Source: Prevotella sp. UBA2746 | GTDB lineage: Bacteria; Bacteroidota; Bacteroidia; Bacteroidales; Bacteroidaceae | Assembly (NCBI GenBank): GCA_002353555.1 | Contig: DEJO01000025.1 | Span: 43,934-85,978 of the forward strand | Reading direction: 5' to 3' | DNA length: 42,045 nt | Part shown: one piece after another, positions 1 through 7,459 of the stretch | Numbering within the stretch: position 1 is the stretch's first letter | Layout of the letters: each line of letters begins with the position of its first letter | Program-made: the position numbers and the translations under genes | Notes under the pieces: generated by a model | Told to the model about the DNA's origin: nothing | Database searches by the model: none | Seen by the model: only the letters and a program-made list of their open reading frames with translations

Positions 1-789
1 TCCGGTAAGGGTGGGGTAGGAAAATCTACAGTTTCTGCCAATCTTGCTATTGCATTGGCTCGTCTTGGCTATAAGGTGGGACTGCTCGACACCGACATCT
101 TCGGACCCTCGATGCCGAAGATGTTTAATGTGGAGGATGCACGCCCCTATGCTGTTGAGAAGGACGGCAGGCAGCTTATTGCCCCTATCGAACAATATGG
201 CGTGAAGTTGCTGAGCATTGGTTTCTTTGTCAATAAAGATACAGCTACCCTATGGCGCGGCGGTATGGCGACGTCGGCTCTGAAACAACTCATAGCAGAC
301 AGCGATTGGGATGAGCTAGATTATTTCATTCTCGACACGCCGCCAGGAACGAGCGACATCCATCTCACACTCTTGCAGACGCTTGCCATCACGGGGGCTG
401 TCATCGTTTCCACACCCCAACAGGTGGCTCTGGCTGATGCCAGGAAAGGTATCGACATGTATCGCAACGAAAAGGTGAACGTGCCCATCCTCGGACTTGT
501 TGAGAATATGGCATGGTTCACGCCCGCCGAACTGCCAGAAAACCGCTACTATATTTTTGGTAAAGAGGGTACAAAACGGTTGGCTGAGGAGATGGGCATC
601 CCTCTCCTGGCTCAGATTCCCCTCGTGCAGAGCATCTGTGAGAATGGCGACAAGGGTACCCCCGCAGCCCTCGATGAGAACACCGCGACGGGACAGGCTT
701 TCCTCGCACTGGCTCAGGCTGTCGTCACGGTGGTTAACCGTCGTAATCAGGAGCAGCCACCGACCGAAATAGTGCATACCAAAGAGTAG
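1..789 (+). CDS. mrp: Mrp/ApbC-family P-loop ATPase (5'-truncated by window edge)
   Basis: Iron-sulfur cluster carrier ATPase of the Mrp/ApbC/NBP35 family, a cytoplasmic MinD-like NTPase. The reading frame is open from base 1, so the N-terminal part lies outside the window. The first ten visible residues are the deviant Walker A SGKGGVGKST. DTDIFGPSMPKMF and ILDTPPGTSDIHLTL follow, both typical of the family. 262 residues are visible. The region that carries a CxxC cluster-binding motif in E. coli ApbC reads VENMAWFTPAELPEN here and has no CxxC, so direct cluster carriage by the textbook cysteines is doubtful. The last 39 codons are duplicated at 2513-2629. Family assignment is firm; the cellular role is inferred from the family. 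Confidence 0.93.
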   Translation, partial: SGKGGVGKSTVSANLAIALARLGYKVGLLDTDIFGPSMPKMFNVEDARPYAVEKDGRQLIAPIEQYGVKLLSIGFFVNKDTATLWRGGMATSALKQLIADSDWDELDYFILDTPPGTSDIHLTLLQTLAITGAVIVSTPQQVALADARKGIDMYRNEKVNVPILGLVENMAWFTPAELPENRYYIFGKEGTKRLAEEMGIPLLAQIPLVQSICENGDKGTPAALDENTATGQAFLALAQAVVTVVNRRNQEQPPTEIVHTKE

Positions 790-936
790 GGCGTGTAAAA
801 TGCGCCTGTAGCTATCTCTTGAAGCCTATTGTCTTTGTCTTATGAACTCAAACTTGTTTGACTTATAAGACCATGCTTATTATATATGGTCAAAGTCATT
901 GCCAATTTCAAGTCGAAGAAAAAAATCGCTTTTTTC

Positions 937-967
937 TTTGCTTTGTTCTCATTTTGTCGTATCTTTG
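937..967 (+). promoter_or_regulatory. Bacteroidota-type promoter for the 1232-2517 gene pair
   Basis: TTTG at 937-940, 19 bases, then TATCTTTG at 960-967: a full match to the Bacteroidota -33/-7 consensus on the plus strand. Transcription should start near 973, giving a leader of about 260 bases before the next gene at 1232. The leader holds two inverted repeats, at 1076-1099 and 1115-1168. Confidence 0.7.
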
Positions 968-1114
968 TACCGAAAACCGAAGCCGCCTGCCTTGCCAGCG
1001 ACCATTCCAGCTGTATCGGCGGACTGGTCATTCAGGTTGACGGCGGCATGAACATGTAACAAGAAAGTAAAATGACAAATTTTACCCCCCCTAAATTTGT
1101 AGCCAATGCTATCG

Positions 1115-1168
1115 GCAAGCGACGGCACGTCAGGCTCCATTGACTGGAACCTGACGTGCCGTCGTTGC
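1115..1168 (+). terminator. Strong GC-rich hairpin in the leader (attenuator or terminator)
   Basis: Left arm 1115-1134 and right arm 1150-1168 pair over 19 bp with a single bulged G around the core CGACGGCACGTCAGG. The loop is about 15 bases. It is followed by the short U-rich run GTTTTACTT. It lies between the promoter at 937-967 and the gene at 1232, so it could act as a leader attenuator. The T-run is weak, so terminator function is uncertain. A smaller CAAATTT/AAATTTG pair at 1076-1099 around a run of seven C lies just upstream. Confidence 0.45.
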
Positions 1169-1231
1169 GTTTTACTTCAAGTATGACCAAGAGAGTAATT
1201 AACCATATCATTAACCATTCAATTGAAACAC

Positions 1232-1708
1232 ATGAGAAAAAGATTTTTCACCTTCCTCTTAGCCTTGTTCGGCATCATGCCGGCAGTATGGGCAGACGAT
1301 GGCGTGTGGATAGAGAAGCTGAACGGCACGAAGCAGGGCTTCCTCTTCTCGCAGCAGCCTCAGATTTCCTACACCGCTGACGCTCTTGTGATGACCACGA
1401 CGGCAGCAACGGCAACGTTTCCTCTTGACGAACTGAAGCGTATCTATTTCGACGGTAATGTTGTCAACGGCATCAATGCTGTCGTTAGCACCGGCTCAGC
1501 CCAACTGATACGCGCCACGGCTGGCGGTGCCGAGCTTTCAGGCTTCCCCGCAGGCACGGCGGTCACCGTCTATGCGCTTAGCGGCAGCAAGGTGGCACAG
1601 TTGCGCGTGCCTTCTGATGGTCAGCTCACCGTTGACCTCTCCGCCTTTCCACAAGGCATCTACATGATTCAAGCAGAAAAAGTAACCCTTAAAATCCAAA
1701 AGAAATGA
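1232..1708 (+). CDS. Secreted protein with a T9SS-type-A-like C-terminal domain
   Basis: A 158-residue protein. An in-frame TTG at 1223 exists, but the ATG at 1232 gives a clean start MRKRFFTFLLALFGI, a typical signal peptide ending near VWA-DD. The mature N-terminal part is unfamiliar. The last 80 or so residues resemble a Por-secretion/type A sorting domain: VTVYALSGSKVAQL, then VDLSAFPQGIYMIQA and a lysine-rich end. Such domains are known as cell-surface or secretion signals in Bacteroidota, but Prevotella relatives often carry them without an obvious T9SS role. The stop codon overlaps the next start as ATGA, so the two genes are translationally coupled. The promoter at 937 and the hairpin at 1115 belong to this pair. 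The function is unknown. Confidence 0.75.
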   Translation: MRKRFFTFLLALFGIMPAVWADDGVWIEKLNGTKQGFLFSQQPQISYTADALVMTTTAATATFPLDELKRIYFDGNVVNGINAVVSTGSAQLIRATAGGAELSGFPAGTAVTVYALSGSKVAQLRVPSDGQLTVDLSAFPQGIYMIQAEKVTLKIQKK

Positions 1709-2517
1709 AGAAAAGATTATTGACTATGGCAGCCCTGCTTGCTATGGTGTTCACCATGCAGGCACAAGAAACCACCAAGATAATGGTTGTAACGGGTAAT
1801 GATGGTAAGGTCTATCGGAAGGCTGTAAAAGACGTGAAGGTCATCACGTTTGTTGACGAATCCGATGAATATGTTGACCTCGGCTTGCCCAGCGGCACGA
1901 AGTGGGCAACCCGCAACGTAGGTGCCAGCCAGCCGGAGGAGTATGGCGACTATTTCGCCTGGGGCGAGACGGAGCCATATTATACCGATGGCAATGCTCA
2001 GAGCACCGCAACGACTGGTATTTGGAAGACAGGCAAGACTGCCGGTTACAATTGGGGAAGCTATTTCGATACTCCAAGCGGTTACACCAGTGGTACACCT
2101 TATTCTTTCACGACATACAATACGTTAAGTGAACAATTGCGGTCTCAGCACGACGTTGCCACTGCCAAGTGGGGCAGTGCTTGGTGTATGCCGACTCATG
2201 CTCAGATGGAGGAGCTTGTGGCTAACACCGTCAGTGAGTGGGGCACCTTGAATGGGGTTAAAGGCCGTTACTTCTACAAGAAGGATGCCGGTGGCAGCAA
2301 GGTTGCCGATACCTACATTTTCTTGCCCGCTGCGGGCTACCGCTACGGGCAGAGTCTGCGCGATCTGGGTTCTTACGGCATCTACTGGTCGCGTGAGGCC
2401 GACTCCAATCGCGAGTACCTCTCGTGGTACCTGTACTTCCCTTCGGGCAGCGTGCATGCGGAGTCCAGCAGCATCCGTTGCTACGGTCAATCCGTGCGGG
2501 CGGTGTGCGCTCAATGA
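1705..2517 (+). CDS. Secreted Fib_succ_major-type paralogous-domain protein
   Basis: A 270-residue protein with a signal peptide (MKKRLLTMAALLAMVFTMQAQ). A short N-terminal stretch is followed from about residue 51 by a domain of the Fibrobacter succinogenes major paralogous type. Recognised pieces are YVDLGLPSGTKWATRNVG, YGDYFAWGET, AWCMPTHAQMEEL, FLPAAGYRYG and, at the end, SVRAVCAQ. Members are abundant secreted proteins in gut and rumen Bacteroidota with no firm biochemical role. The gene overlaps the preceding one by four bases. Its stop codon lies exactly where the second copy of the mrp 3' end begins (2513), so the right-hand junction of an inserted segment coincides with the end of this gene. 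Confidence 0.8.
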   Translation: MKKRLLTMAALLAMVFTMQAQETTKIMVVTGNDGKVYRKAVKDVKVITFVDESDEYVDLGLPSGTKWATRNVGASQPEEYGDYFAWGETEPYYTDGNAQSTATTGIWKTGKTAGYNWGSYFDTPSGYTSGTPYSFTTYNTLSEQLRSQHDVATAKWGSAWCMPTHAQMEELVANTVSEWGTLNGVKGRYFYKKDAGGSKVADTYIFLPAAGYRYGQSLRDLGSYGIYWSREADSNREYLSWYLYFPSGSVHAESSSIRCYGQSVRAVCAQ

Positions 2518-2629
2518 GAACACCGCGACGGGTCAGGCGTTCCTCTCGCTGGCTCAGTCTGTCGTCACCGTCGTCAACCGCCGCAACAGGGAGCAGCCAC
2601 CGACCGAAATCGTCGGGGTGAAGGAATAG
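2513..2629 (+). pseudogene. Orphan duplicate of the mrp 3' end (last 39 codons)
   Basis: Codon-by-codon alignment with 673-789 gives 93 of 117 identical bases. The peptide NENTATGQAFLSLAQ is followed by a tail ending in PPTEIV and four further codons. Of the 18 differing codons, 12 are synonymous, so the tail evolved under coding constraint before it was orphaned. It has no start codon of its own and directly follows, with a 5-base overlap, the gene ending at 2517. The simplest reading is that 790-2512 entered together with a foreign mrp 3' end, or that a diverged allele was recombined in. Confidence 0.85.
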
Positions 2630-2644
2630 GAGGATTGTTTTTTA

Positions 2645-2716
2645 CACTTGTTGGGAGTGACAAGTGGCGGTTCTGTCCGTCTTATCATTAACATATAAGA
2701 TATAATAGATAAGACG
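2645..2716. promoter_or_regulatory. Inverted repeats upstream of the sugar operon
   Basis: Two inverted repeats lie in the 90-base gap before the aldolase gene. CACTTGT (2645-2651) pairs with ACAAGTG (2660-2666). CGTCTTATC (2678-2686) pairs with GATAAGACG (2708-2716), a perfect 9-bp pair 21 bases apart that ends three bases before the start codon. The second is placed like an operator or a translational control hairpin. No convincing TAnnTTTG promoter is visible in the gap. Confidence 0.35.
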
Positions 2717-2719
2717 AAT

Positions 2720-3649
2720 ATGGACAAAAAACCGCTGTGTGGCATCATTCCGCCACTTGTCACCCCTCTGAAAGACAATGAGACGCTCGACGTGGAGAGT
2801 CTCGAAAACCTGATTGAACACTTGATAGCCGGAGGCGTTCACGGTCTGTTCATCCTCGGTACTACCGGTGAGGAACAGAGCCTGAGCTACGGCGTACGAA
2901 AGCAGATGATTGAAGAGTCGGCACGCATCAACAACGGGCGGCTGCCCTTGCTGGTGTGCATCACCGACACGTCTATCGTCGAGAGCATCCGGCTGGCTCG
3001 TGTCGCTGCCGACTGTGGTGCCGACGGTGTCGTCTCGGCTCCGCCTTATTATTTCGCTACAGGTCAGCCGGAACTGGCTCAGTTCTATGAGGAGCTCGTT
3101 CCGCAGCTGCCGCTTCCCGTCTTCCTGTACAATATGCCCAGCCACGTGAAGGTGAGCTTTGCACCCGACACGGTGGCTCGTATCGCCAAGAACCCGCAGG
3201 TGGTGGGCTTCAAAGACTCCAGTGCCAATGCGGTTTATTTCCAGTCGGTGATGTACAAGATGCAGCATCGTCCCGACTTCGCCATGCTGGTAGGTCCGGA
3301 GGAGATCACCGGTGAGTGCGTGCTCCTGGGTGGTCACGGCGGCATCAACGGAGGAGCCAACATGTTCCCCGAACTCTATGTGGGCATGTACGACGCTGCC
3401 AAGGCTTGCGACCTGCCGCGTGTGCGCCAGTTGCAGCAGCTCATCATGCAGATTTCCACCACTATCTATACCGTCGGCAAGCATGGCTCCAGCTATCTGA
3501 AGGGCTTGAAGTGTGCCCTCTCGCTCTTGGGCGTCATCAAGGACGACTTCGTAGCATCACCGTTCTATAAGTTCGACGCTCCTGAGCGTGAGAAGATTCG
3601 GCAGGCATTGGCAGCACTGCCCGTCAAAGACGGCAAGCTGATGATCTGA
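2720..3649 (+). CDS. DapA/NanA-superfamily class I aldolase
   Basis: A 309-residue member of the dihydrodipicolinate synthase / N-acetylneuraminate lyase family, a cytoplasmic TIM barrel using a Schiff-base lysine. Visible motifs are the carboxylate-binding GTTGE at 47-51, the catalytic tyrosine in LYNMPS (Tyr137), and the Schiff-base lysine in VGFKDSS (Lys165). The Tyr/Lys numbering coincides with E. coli NanA. It is the first gene of a plus-strand set with an SSS symporter (22-base gap) and L-fucose isomerase. Next to sugar uptake and isomerisation it more likely splits a 2-keto-3-deoxy sugar acid or sialic acid than makes lysine precursors. The substrate cannot be read from the sequence. 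Confidence 0.85.
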   Translation: MDKKPLCGIIPPLVTPLKDNETLDVESLENLIEHLIAGGVHGLFILGTTGEEQSLSYGVRKQMIEESARINNGRLPLLVCITDTSIVESIRLARVAADCGADGVVSAPPYYFATGQPELAQFYEELVPQLPLPVFLYNMPSHVKVSFAPDTVARIAKNPQVVGFKDSSANAVYFQSVMYKMQHRPDFAMLVGPEEITGECVLLGGHGGINGGANMFPELYVGMYDAAKACDLPRVRQLQQLIMQISTTIYTVGKHGSSYLKGLKCALSLLGVIKDDFVASPFYKFDAPEREKIRQALAALPVKDGKLMI

Positions 3650-3671
3650 AAAATAAACACACACCCGCTTT

Positions 3672-5192
3672 ATGCAACTCATAGATTTTATCATCTTCAT
3701 CATCTTCACCTTAGGTGTCGTAGTCTTCGGCTGTTCTTTCTTTAAGAAAGGCAGTTCTGCCGACGAGTTCACCTCTGCCGGACACTCCATTCCCGGATGG
3801 GTGGTGGGCATGAGCATCTTCGCCACCTACGTGTCGAGCATCTCCTACATCGGCTATCCCGGTAAGGCGTTCGCTTCCAATTGGAATGCGTTCGTCTTCT
3901 CGCTCTCCATACCGATAGCCAGCTACTTCGCTGCCAAATACTTTGTGCCGTTCTATCGGCACAGTGGCTCCGTTTCGGCTTATACCTTCCTGGAAGAGAA
4001 GTTCGGAGCCTGGGCACGCCTGTATGCCTCTGCCTGCTACCTGCTCACCCAGATAGCCCGTATGGGCAGCATCCTCTACCTGTTGGCGGTTCCGATGTAT
4101 ATCCTCATGGGGTGGAACCTGCATGTCGTTATCATTGCTACGTCGATAGGCATCATCATCTACTCGATGCTGGGCGGACTGAAAGCCGTCATCTGGGCAG
4201 ATGCCATTCAGGGCATCATCCTCATCGGCGGTGCTGTGTTGTGCTTGGGAATCCTCATGTTCAGCATGCCGGAAGGTCCGATGCAGACTTTCGACCTCGC
4301 CATCAACTCTCCGCAAGGCAACAAGTTCTCCTTGGGTGAGTTCACGGGCGACCTGACCACGAGCACGTTCTGGGTGTGCCTGATCTATGGTATCTTCATC
4401 AACCTGCAGAACTACGGCATCGACCAGAACTACGTGCAGCGCTACCATGCAGCCAAGACCGACAAGGATGCGAAGTTCTCGGCACTCTTTGGAGGCTATC
4501 TCTTCATCCCCGTCTCGGCATTGTTCTTCCTTATCGGCTCGGCATTGTATTCCTACTATCAGTCGGGAGTGGCTCAGTTGCCGGCAGACATTGCCGCCAA
4601 GCCCGACTACGTGTTCCCGTACTTCATCGTCAACGGACTGCCCGTGGGCTTGCGTGGCTTGTTGATTGCCAGCATCTTCGCCGCAGGCATGAGCACCGTC
4701 TCGACCAGCGTCACCTCGGCAGCAACCATCATTCTCACCGACTATGTGCGTCCCTTCTTCCTCAAGGCTCGTCAGGTGAAGGACCAGCTGCTGCATCACG
4801 ACCCGGAGGCTCATCATGCACGCCACCAGAAGATGGAACTCGCCGTCGTCCGGTTGTCGAGTGTGGCAGTAGGACTGCTCGGTGCTATCGTGGCTATCGC
4901 CATGCTCTCCGTAGAAAGCATCATCGATGCGTGGTGGACGCTTTCCAGCATCTTCTCAGGCGGCATGCTCGGACTCTTCCTCTTGGGGTGCATCCCCGTG
5001 AGAATCAACCGCGTGGCAGCACTCGTGGGCTGCATCTTCGGCGTGGCTGTCATCGGATGGATTTCCTTGGCGGACCTGTGGAACCTGCCCGGCATTCATC
5101 TGCATTCCTACCTCGCCATCGTGCTCGGCACATGCACCATCTTTGTCGTCGGCTTCCTGCTGACCTATTTGTTTAAAGCACCCAAATCGTAA
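3672..5192 (+). CDS. SSS-family sodium/solute symporter
   Basis: A 506-residue inner-membrane transporter of the solute:sodium symporter (SLC5-like) family. It has about thirteen hydrophobic segments. The family motif region ADEFTSAGHSIPGWVVGMS lies near the N-terminus, ATYVSSISYIGYPGKAF forms the first re-entrant part, and GLLIASIFAAGMSTVSTSV is the conserved sodium-site helix. It lies 22 bases after the aldolase gene and 26 bases before the fucI start, so the three are probably co-transcribed. The cargo is likely the sugar or sugar acid handled by its neighbours. The closest functional analogues are sialic acid and sugar carriers of the same family, but the specificity is inference. Confidence 0.88.
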   Translation: MQLIDFIIFIIFTLGVVVFGCSFFKKGSSADEFTSAGHSIPGWVVGMSIFATYVSSISYIGYPGKAFASNWNAFVFSLSIPIASYFAAKYFVPFYRHSGSVSAYTFLEEKFGAWARLYASACYLLTQIARMGSILYLLAVPMYILMGWNLHVVIIATSIGIIIYSMLGGLKAVIWADAIQGIILIGGAVLCLGILMFSMPEGPMQTFDLAINSPQGNKFSLGEFTGDLTTSTFWVCLIYGIFINLQNYGIDQNYVQRYHAAKTDKDAKFSALFGGYLFIPVSALFFLIGSALYSYYQSGVAQLPADIAAKPDYVFPYFIVNGLPVGLRGLLIASIFAAGMSTVSTSVTSAATIILTDYVRPFFLKARQVKDQLLHHDPEAHHARHQKMELAVVRLSSVAVGLLGAIVAIAMLSVESIIDAWWTLSSIFSGGMLGLFLLGCIPVRINRVAALVGCIFGVAVIGWISLADLWNLPGIHLHSYLAIVLGTCTIFVVGFLLTYLFKAPKS

Positions 5193-5218
5193 ATTTGTTA
5201 ATCGTAAACAACTCAAAT

Positions 5219-7033
5219 ATGTATCCTAAAATCGGTATCCGCCCCACCATAGACGGTCGTCAGGGGGGCATTCGTGAAGGTCTTGAAGAGAAGACCATGA
5301 GTCTTGCCAAGGCTGTGAAGCAGCTGATCGAGGCAAACGTGAAGAACGGTGACGGAAGTCCCGTCGAGTGTGTCATTTCCGATACCACCATCGGACGAGT
5401 AGGGGAGAGTGCTGCCTGCGCCGAGAAGTTCGAACGCGAGGGCGTCGGCTCCACCATCACCGTCACCTCTTGTTGGTGTTACGGCTCAGAAACGATGGAC
5501 ATGAACCCCTACTACCCGAAAGCTGTATGGGGATTCAACGGAACGGAGCGTCCGGGTGCCGTCTATCTGGCTGCCGTCCTCGCCGCCCATGCACAGAAAG
5601 GGTTGCCCGCATTCGGCATCTACGGCCATGATGTGCAGGACCTCGATGACAACACCATCCCCGCAGACGTGGCAGAGAAGCTGCTGCGCTTCGCTCGTGC
5701 GGCTCAGGCGGTGGCTACCATGCGCGGCAAGTCTTACCTCTCGCTCGGCAACACCTGTATGGGTATCGCCGGAAGCATCGTCAATGCCGACTTCCTCCAG
5801 CACTACCTCGGCATGCGCACCGAGTATGTGTCATTGGTAGAGATACTTCGCCGTGTCGATTTCGGCATTTACGACCACGATGAGTTCAAGCGTGCGATGG
5901 AGTGGGTCAACAAGTATTGCAAGCCCAACGAGGGACACGACTACAATGAAGACCGTCCGCTCTTCCCCGGTACGCCGATGACCACCTTCAACGGTAAGGG
6001 CAAGGGCAAGACGCGCGAGGAGAAAGACGAGGACTGGGAGTTCACGGTGAAGAACATGATGATTATCCGTGACCTGATGCACGGCTCCAAGAAGCTCTTG
6101 GAGATGGGCTACAAGGAAGAGGCCATCGGCCACAACGCCATTGCTGCCGGAGTGCAGGGGCAGCGCCAGTGGACCGACTACAAGCCGAACTTCGACTTCC
6201 CGGAGGCGATGATGTGTACGTCCTTCGACTGGAACGGACCTCGCGAGGCCAACATCCTCGCTACAGAGAACGACTTCCTCAACGGCATGTCGATGCTCTT
6301 CGGACACCTGCTGACCAACCGTGGCGTGATGTTCTCCGACATTCGTACCTACTGGAGCCCGGAGGCGGTAGAGCGTGTGGCAGGCAAGCGCCCTGAAGGT
6401 GCTGCCGCAGGAGGCTTCATCCACCTCATCAACTCTGGTGCCACCACCCTCGATGCAACGGGTGCCATGAACGATGCTGACGGCAATCCGACCATGAAAC
6501 CTCATTGGGAGATGACCGACCAGGACGCAGAGGCTTGCCTGAAGGCTACCAGCTGGATGCCGGCAGACCGCGACTACTTCCGTGGCGGTGGCTATTCCAG
6601 CCATTTCCTTACCCGTGGCGGCATGCCGATGACCATGCTCCGCATCAACCTTGTCGAAGGACTCGGCCCCGTACTCCAGCTGGCTGAGGGATGGACCGTT
6701 GACGTTGACCCGAAGACCAACGAGATTCTCGACAAGCGTACAGACCCCACGTGGCCTACCACATGGTTTGCACCGCGCCTCGATCCGACGAAAGATGCCT
6801 TCAAGGATGTCTATAGCGTCATGAACAACTGGGGTGCCAACCACGGAGCTATCTGCTACGGACACGTCGGAGCAGACATCATCACCCTCTGCTCCATCCT
6901 CCGTATACCCGTCTGCATGCACAACGTAGCCGACAAGGACATCTTCCGTCCCGCCGTATGGAACTCCTTCGGCATGGACAAGGAAGGCGCCGACTACCGT
7001 GCCTGCCAGAACTTCGGTGCCCTGTACAAGTAG
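5219..7033 (+). CDS. fucI: L-fucose isomerase
   Basis: Mn-dependent ketol isomerase converting L-fucose to L-fuculose (also D-arabinose to D-ribulose). 604 residues from the ATG at 5219; an upstream in-frame TTG at 5195 was not chosen because family members begin at this methionine (MYPKIGIRPTIDG). The catalytic set is in register with E. coli FucI (Glu337, Asp361, His528): here Glu350 in ATENDFLNG, Asp374 in MFSDIRTYWS and His542 in NHGAICYGH. The sequence runs full length without gaps. No fuculokinase or fuculose-phosphate aldolase gene lies nearby; the neighbours are an SSS transporter and a DapA-family aldolase, an unusual combination for fucose use. The gene ends the operon, and an unrelated promoter follows at 7070. 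Confidence 0.95.
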   Translation: MYPKIGIRPTIDGRQGGIREGLEEKTMSLAKAVKQLIEANVKNGDGSPVECVISDTTIGRVGESAACAEKFEREGVGSTITVTSCWCYGSETMDMNPYYPKAVWGFNGTERPGAVYLAAVLAAHAQKGLPAFGIYGHDVQDLDDNTIPADVAEKLLRFARAAQAVATMRGKSYLSLGNTCMGIAGSIVNADFLQHYLGMRTEYVSLVEILRRVDFGIYDHDEFKRAMEWVNKYCKPNEGHDYNEDRPLFPGTPMTTFNGKGKGKTREEKDEDWEFTVKNMMIIRDLMHGSKKLLEMGYKEEAIGHNAIAAGVQGQRQWTDYKPNFDFPEAMMCTSFDWNGPREANILATENDFLNGMSMLFGHLLTNRGVMFSDIRTYWSPEAVERVAGKRPEGAAAGGFIHLINSGATTLDATGAMNDADGNPTMKPHWEMTDQDAEACLKATSWMPADRDYFRGGGYSSHFLTRGGMPMTMLRINLVEGLGPVLQLAEGWTVDVDPKTNEILDKRTDPTWPTTWFAPRLDPTKDAFKDVYSVMNNWGANHGAICYGHVGADIITLCSILRIPVCMHNVADKDIFRPAVWNSFGMDKEGADYRACQNFGALYK

Positions 7034-7069
7034 TTTCTGAGTCGTTGCCCCTTTTTAGGTGCAGGAAAA

Positions 7070-7101
7070 TTTGGTTTTCCGCCTATTTTGTTGTACCTTT
7101 G
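7070..7101 (+). promoter_or_regulatory. Orphan promoter pointing into the repeat arrays
   Basis: TTTG at 7070-7073, 20 bases, then TACCTTTG at 7094-7101. The match to the Bacteroidota consensus is full, but no gene-sized ORF follows until 7822. The transcript would start near 7108 and run through both 22-bp repeat arrays. Confidence 0.55.
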
Positions 7102-7155
7102 TAGCAGCAGAGTCCAGACCCTCAAGACTGGCAACGCTGCCAAACGACCATCATT

Positions 7156-7243
7156 AACCTACAGGTTCTCCAATAAAAACCTATAGGTTTACATATAAAA
7201 ACCTGCAAGTTTTCAAATGAAAACCTGCAGGTTTTTGTTTTCA
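7156..7243. repeat. Four palindromic repeats with exact 22-bp period
   Basis: The cores AACCTACAGGTT, AACCTATAGGTT, AACCTGCAAGTT and AACCTGCAGGTT start at 7156, 7178, 7200 and 7222, each 22 bp after the last. Three of the cores are near-perfect or perfect palindromes. The 10-base spacers are AT-rich and not conserved. A 22-bp step places all copies on nearly the same face of the helix, as expected for an array of dimeric DNA-binding sites. The role is unknown. Confidence 0.8.
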
Positions 7244-7255
7244 ACGCTTTACCAT

Positions 7256-7348
7256 TGTCCCCCCATCACCATCGTTTTGTCCCATCAACTCAATTACTTT
7301 GTCCCATTATTTGAATCGTTTTGCCTCATCATCTCAATGCTTTTGATT
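7256..7348. repeat. TTTGTCC-type tandem array with exact 22-bp period
   Basis: TGTCC or a one- to two-base variant occurs at 7256, 7278, 7300, 7322 and 7344, spaced by exactly 22 bp; the last two units are degenerate (TGCCT, TGATT). The first full unit reads TCGTTTTGTCCCATCAA. The same core and period recur at 12279-12371 next to the VirE gene. Downstream, 7349-7459 holds one 20-codon open stretch ending in a stop (7354-7416, FNLPDEIEKG then VEENANLHDW) that reads like a protein C-terminus, but the family was not recognised. Nothing else is seen there. Confidence 0.75.
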
Positions 7349-7459
7349 TCTTCTTTAACCTACCAGACGAAATAGAGAAAGGAGTAGAAGAAAATGCTAA
7401 TCTGCATGATTGGTAAGTGAAAGGATTTGAGTTGATACTTTAAACAAAAAGACTTAGAA

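Noticed and set aside
1071..1100. C7 run between AAATTT blocks as a phase-variable tract
   Set aside because: The homopolymer is in non-coding leader DNA, and a 7-base run is too short to call slippage-prone from one sequence.
2252..2629. Open frame linking the paralogous-domain gene to the second mrp tail
   Set aside because: Up to 2512 it is an out-of-frame shadow of the real gene; only the tail portion after 2513 is true mrp-derived sequence.
3711..4826. Long antisense open frame (371 codons) over the symporter gene
   Set aside because: It mirrors the codon bias of the real gene on the other strand and encodes low-complexity His/Asp/Glu-rich sequence with no family resemblance. The same holds for long antisense frames at 2642-3484, 5831-6922, 11241-12197, 15015-15977, 33118-34155 and 40149-41219.
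7156..7348. CRISPR array
   Set aside because: The repeat period is 22 bp in total with 10-16 base variable parts. There is no spacer of about 30 bases and no cas gene.
7217..7375. 52-codon frame MKTCRFLFSTLYHC... across both repeat arrays
   Set aside because: It consists of repeat-derived codons, the repeat period is not a multiple of three, and no homology is seen. Probably chance.
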